A stretch of 8,187 nucleotides of DNA from Gemmatimonadota bacterium (GTDB taxonomy: Bacteria; Gemmatimonadota; Gemmatimonadetes; Gemmatimonadales; GWC2-71-9), in the NCBI GenBank assembly GCA_029862935.1, contig JAOTWK010000142.1:1-8187 (forward strand), written 5' to 3'. Below are positions 1-5,251 of the stretch, one piece after another. The first letter of the stretch is position 1. Each line of letters opens with the position of its first letter. The position numbers and the translations under genes were made by a program. The notes beneath the pieces are model-generated. The model did no database searches. It was not told the DNA's origin and worked only from the letters and a program-made list of their open reading frames with translations.

Positions 1-420
1 TACGGTTTCGTTCCCCGAACGTACTGTGCCTCCCGCGTCTGCGCTCTCATGCCCGGCGCCGAGCGCGGAGACGGTGATCCTCTTGATATCTGTGTCGTCA
101 GTGAGCGTCCAATCACGCGCGGGGAGGTCATTCTGAACGCACGTGTTATCGGGGGCGTACCGATGCTCGATGGGGGGGAAGCAGACGACAAAATCATCGC
201 AGTTCTCGAAAACGATCCCTTTTGGTCGGCAGTCACGGAGCTGGCAGATCTGCCACCGGCATTGGTGGAACGCCTACGGCACTACTTCCTGACGTACAAG
301 TTGGCCCCAGGGCAACCCACTACGGTGTCGATCGGCGATCCATACGGGTGCACCCACGCGCAGCAAGTGGTTCTGGCGGCCATCCAGGATTACGAGGCGG
401 AGTACGGACGGCTTCGCTAG
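1..420 (+). CDS. ppa: Inorganic pyrophosphatase, family I (5' end outside window)
   Basis: Hydrolyses pyrophosphate to two phosphates in the cytoplasm, pulling biosynthetic reactions forward. The frame is open from base 1, so the gene begins upstream; 139 residues are visible. The first residues, YGFVPRTYC, match the YGF(I/V)P strand of family I enzymes. The signature DGDPLDI (visible residues 24-30) supplies metal-binding Asp residues. [14 protein letters not shown] (55-68) carries the second cluster (Asp57, Asp62, Lys64), and HYFLTYK (94-100) the conserved Tyr-Lys pair. An internal ATG at base 49 would delete the conserved YGFVP strand and is not the start. The stop lies 9 bases before the left core of attC-1, the position expected for a cassette gene. 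What I see is the motif set and the attC; that the gene is itself a mobile cassette is inferred, because its upstream boundary is not visible. Confidence 0.9.
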   Translation, partial: YGFVPRTYCASRVCALMPGAERGDGDPLDICVVSERPITRGEVILNARVIGGVPMLDGGEADDKIIAVLENDPFWSAVTELADLPPALVERLRHYFLTYKLAPGQPTTVSIGDPYGCTHAQQVVLAAIQDYEAEYGRLR

Positions 421-429
421 CACTGTGCC

Positions 430-565
430 AGCTAACAAGCGCTTGGAGGCTGCCGGCACTCCGGGGGTCGAGTTCCTTGAAGAACTTGCATCGCTGCCGA
501 ATAGAGGAAATGGTGATTGTGTACGGCGGGCCTGCTGCCCGCAGCTCAAGCGCTGACCGTTAGAC
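430..565 (+). repeat. attC-1 recombination site
   Basis: The left core AGCTAAC (430-436) differs from RYYYAAC at one position; the right core GTTAGAC (559-565) is perfect. The arms pair: AAGCGCTTGGAG just after the left core is complementary to CTCAAGCGCT just before the right core. The site is 136 bp. The segment GCCCGCAGCTCAA in the right arm recurs in attC-2. It follows the pyrophosphatase stop by 9 bases and is the 5' boundary of the DUF4440 cassette. Confidence 0.8.
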
Positions 566-628
566 GGCGACCCTAACACATTGCAGATCTCGTGTCCGCG
601 TTTCTTCACAAGAAAGGGTGTGATTGAA

Positions 629-1102
629 ATGAAGCCGATTGTTCCCGTGCTGGTCGCCCTCGTCCTGGTCAACTCCGCACCGGTATCGGCGCAGAGTTCC
701 ACTACGCCGCAGGATACGAACGAGGAACAGGAAATACTGGATCTTTCGAGGATGAAGTGGCGCTGGATGGCAGAGCAAAACGCGGACACGCTTGCTGCAC
801 TGTTCCACGAAAAGGCGCGATTTGTCCACATGAGCGGCACCTGGGGGACGGCCGCGGAGATCGAGATAATCAGAAGCGGGAGCATCCACTACAAGCACGC
901 CGATGTCCACGAAGTTGTCGTAGAAGTTCTTGACGACACTGCCATCCTGTGGAATCGCATTACTCTCGTGGCTGTGGTGCGAGGCAATGAGGTAACGAAC
1001 CCGTTTACGGTTACCGAAGTCTACAGGAGGCAAGCGGAGGGGTGGAAGATGTTGGCCATGACGTTTAGCAGCGTGCGAAGCGAGCATCACATTGAGCGCT
1101 AA
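629..1102 (+). CDS. Exported DUF4440/SnoaL-like (NTF2-fold) protein
   Basis: A predicted secreted or periplasmic protein of 157 residues with an NTF2-like (cystatin-like barrel) fold. The function is unknown; relatives include steroid isomerases, polyketide cyclases and many uncharacterised exported proteins. Residues 1-22 form a signal peptide: MKP, then a hydrophobic VLVALVLV core, ending SAPVSAQ. The mature part has the family pattern: helix with QEILDLSRMKWRWMAEQN (about 35-51), DTLAALFHEKARFVHMSGTW (53-72), then strands VVEVLDDTAILWNRITLV (97-114), FTVTEVYRRQAEGWKMLAM (126-144) and a final strand. The start at 629 is preferred because it begins the signal peptide and has AAAGGG 10 bases upstream; an in-frame ATG 48 bases earlier would place 16 polar residues before it. 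The gene is alone in its cassette between attC-1 and attC-2. Family assignment is by pattern only. Confidence 0.72.
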   Translation: MKPIVPVLVALVLVNSAPVSAQSSTTPQDTNEEQEILDLSRMKWRWMAEQNADTLAALFHEKARFVHMSGTWGTAAEIEIIRSGSIHYKHADVHEVVVEVLDDTAILWNRITLVAVVRGNEVTNPFTVTEVYRRQAEGWKMLAMTFSSVRSEHHIER

Positions 1103-1120
1103 GGGTTATCAGCCTCTTGC

Positions 1121-1142
1121 CCATCGGGGTCGTTGCCGATGG
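1121..1142 (+). terminator. Hairpin after the DUF4440 gene (weak terminator candidate)
   Basis: CCATCGG (1121-1127) and CCGATGG (1136-1142) form a 7 bp stem with an 8-base loop, beginning 18 bases past the stop codon. No T-run follows, so intrinsic termination is doubtful. It could instead protect the 3' end of the message. It lies in the 104-base spacer before attC-2, which otherwise shows nothing I recognise. Confidence 0.3.
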
Positions 1143-1206
1143 CTTGCTCAGGTCGTCGCGCCCGAGTCGCCGCGGTGGATTGCATCGTGCTGGTGACCCT
1201 GTCGCC

Positions 1207-1340
1207 GCCTAACACGCGTTAGGAGCTGACGGGCGCGGCCGGTGGCGTTGACACGAGCGCCTTGATAGATACGTGTAGACCCAGCTGATAGGGCGCGCCC
1301 GCAGGGTAGTCGCCCGCAGCTCAAACGCAGGACGTTAGGC
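1207..1340 (+). repeat. attC-2 recombination site
   Basis: It has perfect cores GCCTAAC (1207-1213) and GTTAGGC (1334-1340), with 134 bp overall. The inner arms GCGTTAGGAGCTG (left) and CAGCTCAAACGC (right) pair with a small asymmetry. The first 24 bases are identical to those of attC-5, and the right ends are nearly identical too. The left arm also holds the inverted repeat CCTAAC-ACGC-GTTAGG (1208-1223). The site separates the DUF4440 and DinB cassettes. Confidence 0.88.
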
Positions 1341-1367
1341 GTCACCCGCAGCAGAAGGTCTGACAGG

Positions 1368-1874
1368 GTGAAGGTCGACCAACAGGGTGGAGTTCTAGGC
1401 ACGTGGCAAACCAGCAGTCGCGTGACGGCATTTCTAATCGACAATCTTCCAGACGAGGTGTGGTGCTCGACCATTCCGGGGGCGCCGAGGCGAACGGTGC
1501 AGATGATCGGGGGGCACCTCCACAACTGCCGCTGCATGTGGGTCAAGATGCTCGGCAAGAGACACGGTCTAGCCGTCCCGCGGGGTGTGGACCGGTACCG
1601 GGTGTCGCGGCGCCAGCTTTTGACAGCACTGGCTCAGAGTGCTCGCGCCATCGGTGGGCTATTGGAAGTCGGTCTCGCGAACGGCGGACACCTCGCTGGA
1701 TTCTCGCCACCGGAGGTCACACACTTCTTGGCCTACCATGTAGCACACGAGGGTCACCACCGCGGGCAGATTGTGATGGTGGCTCGCCAGCTCGGCCACC
1801 GGCTGCCAGCGGAGGTGACGAACGGCTTGTGGCAATGGTCGAAGCGCAGCCGTGAGGCTAGGGGTGACGCCTAA
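1368..1874 (+). CDS. DinB-family protein (putative metal-dependent)
   Basis: A 168-residue cytoplasmic protein of the DinB / YfiT-like four-helix-bundle superfamily. Members bind a divalent metal through three His residues; several act as thiol-dependent transferases, but most are uncharacterised. The visible signs are helix 1 (about 9-27), PRRTVQMIGGHLHNCRCMW (40-58) carrying the first metal His (His50 or His52), and FLAYHVAHEGHHRGQIVM (120-137) carrying the HxxxH pair His127/His131 and the typical HHRGQ ending. There is no signal peptide. The start is GTG at 1368 with GAAGG 9 bases upstream, 27 bases after the attC-2 core; no in-frame ATG lies near it. The stop TAA (1872-1874) is formed by the left core of attC-3, so gene and recombination site overlap. 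The substrate cannot be told from sequence. Confidence 0.83.
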   Translation: MKVDQQGGVLGTWQTSSRVTAFLIDNLPDEVWCSTIPGAPRRTVQMIGGHLHNCRCMWVKMLGKRHGLAVPRGVDRYRVSRRQLLTALAQSARAIGGLLEVGLANGGHLAGFSPPEVTHFLAYHVAHEGHHRGQIVMVARQLGHRLPAEVTNGLWQWSKRSREARGDA

Positions 1875-1954
1875 CCAGCGTTTGCACCTGGCGCTGCAGC
1901 CTTAGCAGGCGACTGCCTTCCTCACGGCGCAGCTGATGCGCATAACCGTTAGGC
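1869..1954 (+). repeat. attC-3 recombination site
   Basis: It has perfect cores GCCTAAC (1869-1875) and GTTAGGC (1948-1954). At 86 bp it is clearly shorter than its neighbours at 134-144 bp. The left arm CCAGCGTTTGCACCTGGCGC pairs imperfectly with the right arm GCGCAGCTGATGCGCATAAC. The left core supplies the stop codon of the DinB gene. Its left arm resembles that of attC-7 (AACCAG...GCACCTG), so the two belong to a second attC type in the array. Confidence 0.85.
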
Positions 1955-1991
1955 CGCAGAGATGTGGCAAGCAATAGTTAGAGGCTGATCG

Positions 1992-3500
1992 ATGACGATT
2001 ATCATTTGGAGTGCTCTCGGCCCGATCGCTGGCTGTCGCAGACCTGCTTGCGGATTCTCCTCGCCCAGGACCCTCGTTACCGCGCTTATCGTCGCGGTGA
2101 CAGCCATGTTTCCCCTGTGGGCGCAATCCTCGAATGCGCAGACCTTGGATCCAGCGAATCCGAACCAGTCATCGATAGACGCCCTGCTCCGTCCCGTGGT
2201 GATCGACAGAATGGCTGATCGGTACATTGCTGGAGCCTCAATTGTAGTGGTCAGCGGAGACCGCATCGTCTACAAGGCGGGGTTCGGCCGGCGCGAGGTC
2301 TTTCAAGAGATCCCAGTCAGGGTAGACAGCACCATCTGGCGAATCGGTTCGATCACAAAAGTTCTGACCGGAGTGGCGGTCATGCAGCTCGTAGACCGGG
2401 GGCTCGTGCGACTCGACGACGACGTGAACCAATATCTCGATTCGGTGAAGGTCCCTGACACATTTCCTCGACCGGTTCGAGTGCGTGATTTACTGACTCA
2501 CACGGGGGGCTTCGATCAGCCAGGTCTGGGCCGTCACGCGACCAGCGCTGAGGCCGTTCGTCCGCTCGAGGAGTTTCTTGCGGAATACCTGAGACGGCTC
2601 AGGCCCCCTGGCGAACTTGCTGTCTACGACACGTACGGCATCACGCTTGCAGGCTACTTGGTGGAACAAGTCAGCGGACTGACGTACGGGGAGTATCTGC
2701 AACGTAACATCTTCAACCCGTTGCGGATGAGCCGTAGCGGCATCACCCTTCCGCCGTCTCTTGTGCGCGACGCAGCTGTGGGATACGAGTTCGCGGGTCA
2801 TTGGGAGGCGATGCCGTGGGAGTTCATGAACACGGCACCGGCATCCACCGTCAATGCCACGGCACCCGATATGGGGAACTTTATCGTCATGCTGCTCAAC
2901 GGCGGGCGGTTTGAAGGCCGGCAGGTGCTGAGCGAGGCAGCGGTTCGCACAATGTTGGCGCGTCAGTTCACCAATGACCCGGAGCAGCCGGGTTACGGCC
3001 TCACGTTCGCGGAGAACAAGCAGTTTGGGGTTCCGGCGTTTTCGCACGGTGGCTCCATGACCGGATTCGGCGCGCTACTCTACCTAATCCCCGCTCAGCG
3101 CTTGGGCGTGTTCATCGCCTACAACCAGGAGTCGGAGACCCTGGCCAACGAAGTGGTGTCCCGGCTGGTCTCCGCACTCATTCCAGGATCTGGTGCCAAG
3201 CCGCTGCTGCGTGCGCCGCTTGCGGTGGACTCGGAGGTAGCGCGGTTCGCCGGAAGTTATGCCGACGCGGTGTACAATCACCGGAATCCTGATCAGGGGT
3301 GGCGCCGGCGAACGGTTGCCGTGTCAGTGGGCGACGCCGGGCAGTTGGTGTTCCAGCAACTCTCGGCGACGCGGGTTGGGGCGATGGCCTTCCAGCGTCC
3401 GGATGGGTCGCTCCTCACCTTTCGTGAAAATGCGCAAGGGGAGATCACGCACATGTTCTTGAACCAAACGGTGTACGAGCGGGTCGGGGATACCCGCTGA
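1992..3500 (+). CDS. Exported serine hydrolase, beta-lactamase / penicillin-binding-like fold
   Basis: A 502-residue secreted or periplasmic enzyme of the class C beta-lactamase-related family (esterases, D-amino-acid peptidases, lactamases). Residues about 26-50 are a signal peptide core, TLVTALIVAVTAMF, ending NAQ; the preceding 25 residues make a long n-region. The catalytic landmarks are Ser120-Ile-Thr-Lys123 (nucleophile and base) in WRIGSITKVLTG, DLLTHTGGFD (166-175) and the HxG equivalent of KTG at FSHGGSMTGFG (350-360, His352). The usual Tyr-x-Asn motif reads Tyr212-Asp-Thr214 in VYDTYGITLAGYLVE. A beta-rich C-terminal domain (about 410-502, ARFAGSYAD...) is typical of the non-lactamase members. 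ATG at 1992 has GAGG 7 bases upstream. It follows attC-3 directly and is much larger than most cassette genes. The substrate is unknown; I would not call it a resistance gene. Confidence 0.92.
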   Translation: MTIIIWSALGPIAGCRRPACGFSSPRTLVTALIVAVTAMFPLWAQSSNAQTLDPANPNQSSIDALLRPVVIDRMADRYIAGASIVVVSGDRIVYKAGFGRREVFQEIPVRVDSTIWRIGSITKVLTGVAVMQLVDRGLVRLDDDVNQYLDSVKVPDTFPRPVRVRDLLTHTGGFDQPGLGRHATSAEAVRPLEEFLAEYLRRLRPPGELAVYDTYGITLAGYLVEQVSGLTYGEYLQRNIFNPLRMSRSGITLPPSLVRDAAVGYEFAGHWEAMPWEFMNTAPASTVNATAPDMGNFIVMLLNGGRFEGRQVLSEAAVRTMLARQFTNDPEQPGYGLTFAENKQFGVPAFSHGGSMTGFGALLYLIPAQRLGVFIAYNQESETLANEVVSRLVSALIPGSGAKPLLRAPLAVDSEVARFAGSYADAVYNHRNPDQGWRRRTVAVSVGDAGQLVFQQLSATRVGAMAFQRPDGSLLTFRENAQGEITHMFLNQTVYERVGDTR

Positions 3501-3532
3501 GCGCTTCAGCCGGAGTAGGTCTGGCAACCAGG

Positions 3533-3546
3533 ATCAGTCGGCTGAT
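3533..3546 (+). terminator. Small hairpin after the serine hydrolase gene
   Basis: ATCAG (3533-3537), a TCGG loop and CTGAT (3542-3546) form a 5 bp stem closed by a four-base loop, 32 bases past the stop. No T-run follows. It is at best a weak terminator or 3'-end structure and could be chance. Confidence 0.2.
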
Positions 3547-3552
3547 TCGCCG

Positions 3553-3575
3553 GCCTAACAACGGCATGTTGACCC
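3553..3575 (+). repeat. Left-half attC remnant (attC-4)
   Basis: A perfect left core GCCTAAC (3553-3559) follows the hydrolase gene at the spacing expected of its attC. It continues AACGGCATGTTGA, but no complementary right arm or GTTRRRY core occurs before the next gene starts at 3619. The nearest match, GTTGACC at 3568, has a pyrimidine inside RRR and lacks a paired arm. I read this as an attC that lost its right half, joining the hydrolase and YjbR genes into one unit. A lone seven-base match could also be chance; its position argues against that. Confidence 0.5.
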
Positions 3576-3618
3576 GCAGTGGCCCCAGCGACAAGACACC
3601 TGAAGTGTGAGGACCCTA

Positions 3619-4011
3619 ATGGCTCGATCCCCAGACCCTACGGACGCCATCCGTCGCCAAGCTGTGACGTTTCCTGGCGTGGCGAAGGGAACATCGTGCA
3701 CTCAAAGCGCTTTCAAGGCGGGCAAGGGGACGTTTCTCTTCATCGGTCCTGGACCGAAGGGGCAGGGATTCAAGGCGATGTTCAAACTCGAAGCCTCGAT
3801 GCCTCAAGCGCTCAAGCTCGCGGCCGCGAATCCGAAACGGTTCGAAGTTGGCTCGACGGGCTGGGTCACCGCCCGTTTTACGGCTGAGGAGCCTCTGCCG
3901 AAGCGCATCTGGGCACGATGGCTGTCGGAGTCCTACGAGTTGACATACGGAGGGGCTCACAGGACCGACAAGGCCAAACGAGCCAAGCGCTCTGGCGCCA
4001 AATCGCAGTAA
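3619..4011 (+). CDS. YjbR/MmcQ-like protein (DUF419-like)
   Basis: A 130-residue cytoplasmic protein resembling the MmcQ/YjbR family, small alpha/beta proteins with a CyaY-like fold that are often labelled DNA-binding without firm proof. The visible signs are FPGVAKGTSCTQSAFKAG (18-35), matching the family's FPGV-(E/K)-GT...AFK segment, the strand FKAMFKLEA (51-59), QALKLAAANPKRFEVG (63-78), and GWVTARF (81-87) followed by a helix with RIWARWLSESYELTYGG (96-112), close to the usual C-terminal helix. The tail (113-130) is Lys/Arg-rich and probably disordered. ATG at 3619 has GAGGA 5 bases upstream, a strong ribosome site; the GTG 12 bases earlier does not. Its own 3' attC is the complete attC-5. 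Confidence 0.75.
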   Translation: MARSPDPTDAIRRQAVTFPGVAKGTSCTQSAFKAGKGTFLFIGPGPKGQGFKAMFKLEASMPQALKLAAANPKRFEVGSTGWVTARFTAEEPLPKRIWARWLSESYELTYGGAHRTDKAKRAKRSGAKSQ

Positions 4012-4127
4012 CTCGGTGGTCCTTGGTTGCGGCCAGAACCCGGGACTGGCGATCGCGACGCCATCTTCGCAGCGGCCTTGCCCGAGTGAGATGAGCAGCC
4101 AGGAAGCCCCGCGCGTGATTGCGTGCT
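4012..4127. other. Non-coding spacer before attC-5
   Basis: Together with attC-5 and the next gene's leader this makes a 338-base stretch without a gene (4012-4349). The first 116 bases show no convincing reading frame, no T-tailed hairpin and no second attC core. Cassettes 2 and 4 both carry about 100 bases between the stop codon and attC, whereas in cassettes 1 and 3 the two nearly touch. Confidence 0.5.
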
Positions 4128-4271
4128 GCCTAACACGCGTTAGGAGCTGACAAACACGGCCGTTCTGAAGGAAGGCGTTGATATGAGCGCGCCCGACCTT
4201 CATCGTTACGGTTTTGAGACGGCTCGCCTGGCTGGCGAGTTGTCTGCAGCTCAAACGCAGGGACGTTAGGC
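4128..4271 (+). repeat. attC-5 recombination site
   Basis: It has perfect cores GCCTAAC (4128-4134) and GTTAGGC (4265-4271) and is 144 bp long. The arms GCGTTAGGAGCTGA and CAGCTCAAACGC pair as in attC-2. Left end (first 24 bases) and right end are near-identical to attC-2, while the middle differs. The loop-side segment TTCTGAAGGAA is shared with attC-6. The left arm repeats the inverted repeat CCTAAC-ACGC-GTTAGG (4129-4144). Confidence 0.88.
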
Positions 4272-4349
4272 GTCTGTTCGGAGACTACGACACGAGTCAG
4301 TCTGTCTCCCGTTTCTGGTTCGAGCGCGGGGCGAGGGGAGGTCCTTCGA

Positions 4350-4766
4350 ATGATCCGCTATGGCCGGTCGTCACTGCATCGTTACCTGCTGGGAGGCCTC
4401 CTTGCCTTTGGAGCGCTGAACGCCTTCGGCGGTGGCTACTACGGACTCTCGGGTGCCGAGGGCATCCCCGTGGAGTTGCTAGAGGGAAGCCCGTTCCGTA
4501 GTTACTTCGTACCGAGCCTCGTGTTGATCGTGGTTGTGGGAGGTTCATTCCTCTTCGCTGGCATCGCCGTGTTCGCTGACCTCCGAATCGCCCGTCGCAG
4601 CGCTCTGATGTCCGGTGCAATCGTTTTGGTCTGGATCGTTGTGCAGCTCGGTATCATTGGCTACGTGTCATGGCTGCAGCCCACGACGGCTGTAGGAGGT
4701 GTGCTGATCCTGCTGCTGGCGTGGCTGCTACCAGTGCGGAATGCGGTGCCCGGTGAATCCGCGTGA
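4350..4766 (+). CDS. Small four-helix integral membrane protein, function unknown
   Basis: A 138-residue protein predicted to lie in the cytoplasmic membrane. Hydrophobic segments fall at about 12-32 (LLGGLLAFGALNAFGGGYYG), 53-76 (VPSLVLIVVVGGSFLFAGIA), 85-107 (ALMSGAIVLVWIVVQLGIIG) and 112-129 (TTAVGGVLILLLAWLLPV). Between helices 1 and 2 is an extracytoplasmic-looking loop with EGSPFRSYFVPS, and between 2 and 3 a basic loop DLRIARRS that should face the cytoplasm. No catalytic or transport motif is visible and I do not recognise a named family. ATG at 4350 has GGAGG 8 bases upstream, 79 bases after the attC-5 core. It is the sole gene of its cassette. Small membrane proteins of unknown function are common in cassette arrays. 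Confidence 0.78.
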   Translation: MIRYGRSSLHRYLLGGLLAFGALNAFGGGYYGLSGAEGIPVELLEGSPFRSYFVPSLVLIVVVGGSFLFAGIAVFADLRIARRSALMSGAIVLVWIVVQLGIIGYVSWLQPTTAVGGVLILLLAWLLPVRNAVPGESA

Positions 4767-4843
4767 GGTTCCAGGTACGCGACACACGGCGTCGGAGCCG
4801 TTCATGTAGCTTCGACCTCTCAGCCGGTCGTTGAGAGACTGCG
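4767..4843. other. Non-coding spacer after the membrane-protein gene
   Basis: The stretch from 4767 to 5123 (357 bases) has no gene that I would support. It comprises this 77-base spacer without recognisable signals, a mutated attC left arm (4846-4874), an 87-base stretch containing the 12-base palindrome GCAGAATTCTGC, and attC-6. No intrinsic terminator with a T-run is visible. Confidence 0.5.
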
Positions 4844-4845
4844 CC

Positions 4846-4874
4846 GCAGAACACGCGCCTGGACCTGGCGAGCG
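4846..4874 (+). repeat. Mutated attC left arm, duplicate of the attC-6 left arm
   Basis: Bases 4850-4874 match bases 4966-4990 of attC-6 at 24 of 25 positions (AACACGCGC, one mismatch, then TGGACCTGGCGAGCG). The core reads GCAGAAC instead of GCCTAAC, and the similarity extends loosely into GTTGAAGGA. No right arm or right core is found before attC-6 begins 88 bases later. It is best read as the stump of a former attC, left by deletion of the right arm or by partial duplication. Confidence 0.7.
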
Positions 4875-4961
4875 GCTGCGTTGAAGGATTTGATATCAAG
4901 GAAGACGATGGCAGAATTCTGCACAGCTGGTTCCGCCAGATAGAGCGGAATAGACACTGCG

Positions 4962-5104
4962 GCCTAACACGCGCGTGGACCTGGCGAGCGCTCACGTTCT
5001 GAAGGAACTTGAGTGGTGATGCGCTTCGCGATCATTCGAGCACGTTCACCAGTCCGTGTGGCCCGCGAGCCAGGCGCTCGCAGGTCATGCGCGGGCCGCT
5101 AGAC
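4962..5104 (+). repeat. attC-6 recombination site with mutated right core
   Basis: The left core GCCTAAC (4962-4968) is perfect. The left arm CGCGTGGACCTGGCGAGCGC (to 4991) pairs with the right arm GCGCTCGCAGGTCATGCGCG (5074-5093). The expected right core reads GCTAGAC (5098-5104), a T-to-C change at the invariant second base of GTTRRRY. Length is 143 bp, in line with attC-2 and attC-5. The arms are well preserved, so the structure should still fold, but crossover at the altered core is likely impaired. Confidence 0.75.
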
Positions 5105-5251
5105 GGGCCAACGAGGATTCTCGATGAACCAGCAGCCCTCTCAGCCGTTTTCGACGTCGAGGATCGCCGCATCGGGTTCACACCGGGTCAGCGTTGGCCC
5201 ACCCGCGAGTTTGCCTGTACGGTCATTGACCAGCAGTGCTGCTGGCGATGA
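5105..5251 (+). pseudogene. Possible 3' remnant of a pepsin-like aspartic protease gene
   Basis: Directly after the attC-6 core, one frame reads RILDEPAALSAVFDVEDRRI and then GFTPGQRWP, ending in TGA at 5249-5251. This resembles the C-terminal end of A1 (pepsin-type) proteases, where an ILG...-VFD...NRRIGFAP pattern forms the last strands. Third codon positions here are rich in G and C, and more coding-like than in the overlapping frame used by the next gene. No start, catalytic DTG or flap is present, so it would be a scrap of about 48 codons. It overlaps the annotated 5' end of the BNR-repeat gene in another frame; both cannot be right. Recognition is from one short motif and may be chance. 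Confidence 0.35.

Noticed and set aside
571..577. CCCTAAC, another left-core-like heptamer just after attC-1
   Set aside because: It lacks the purine first base and has no paired arm or following right core. Position 6 bases after attC-1 is suggestive of a deleted cassette, but a seven-base near match is expected by chance here.
274..885. Long open frames on the minus strand over the pyrophosphatase and DUF4440 genes
   Set aside because: They are antisense shadows of well-supported + strand genes in GC-rich DNA, with no recognisable domain and no ribosome site of note.
1403..1855. Second + strand frame inside the DinB gene
   Set aside because: Its composition is that of a shifted frame and it has no domain signs. 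The frame beginning at GTG 1368 carries the conserved His motifs.
1992..3500. Calling the serine hydrolase an AmpC-type resistance gene
   Set aside because: It has HGG rather than KTG and YDT rather than YxN, plus an extra C-terminal beta domain, which points to the broader esterase/peptidase group.
4886..4960. GCAGAATTCTGC palindrome and surroundings as a possible attC right arm
   Set aside because: It does not pair with the left arm at 4850-4874 and contains no GTTRRRY core.
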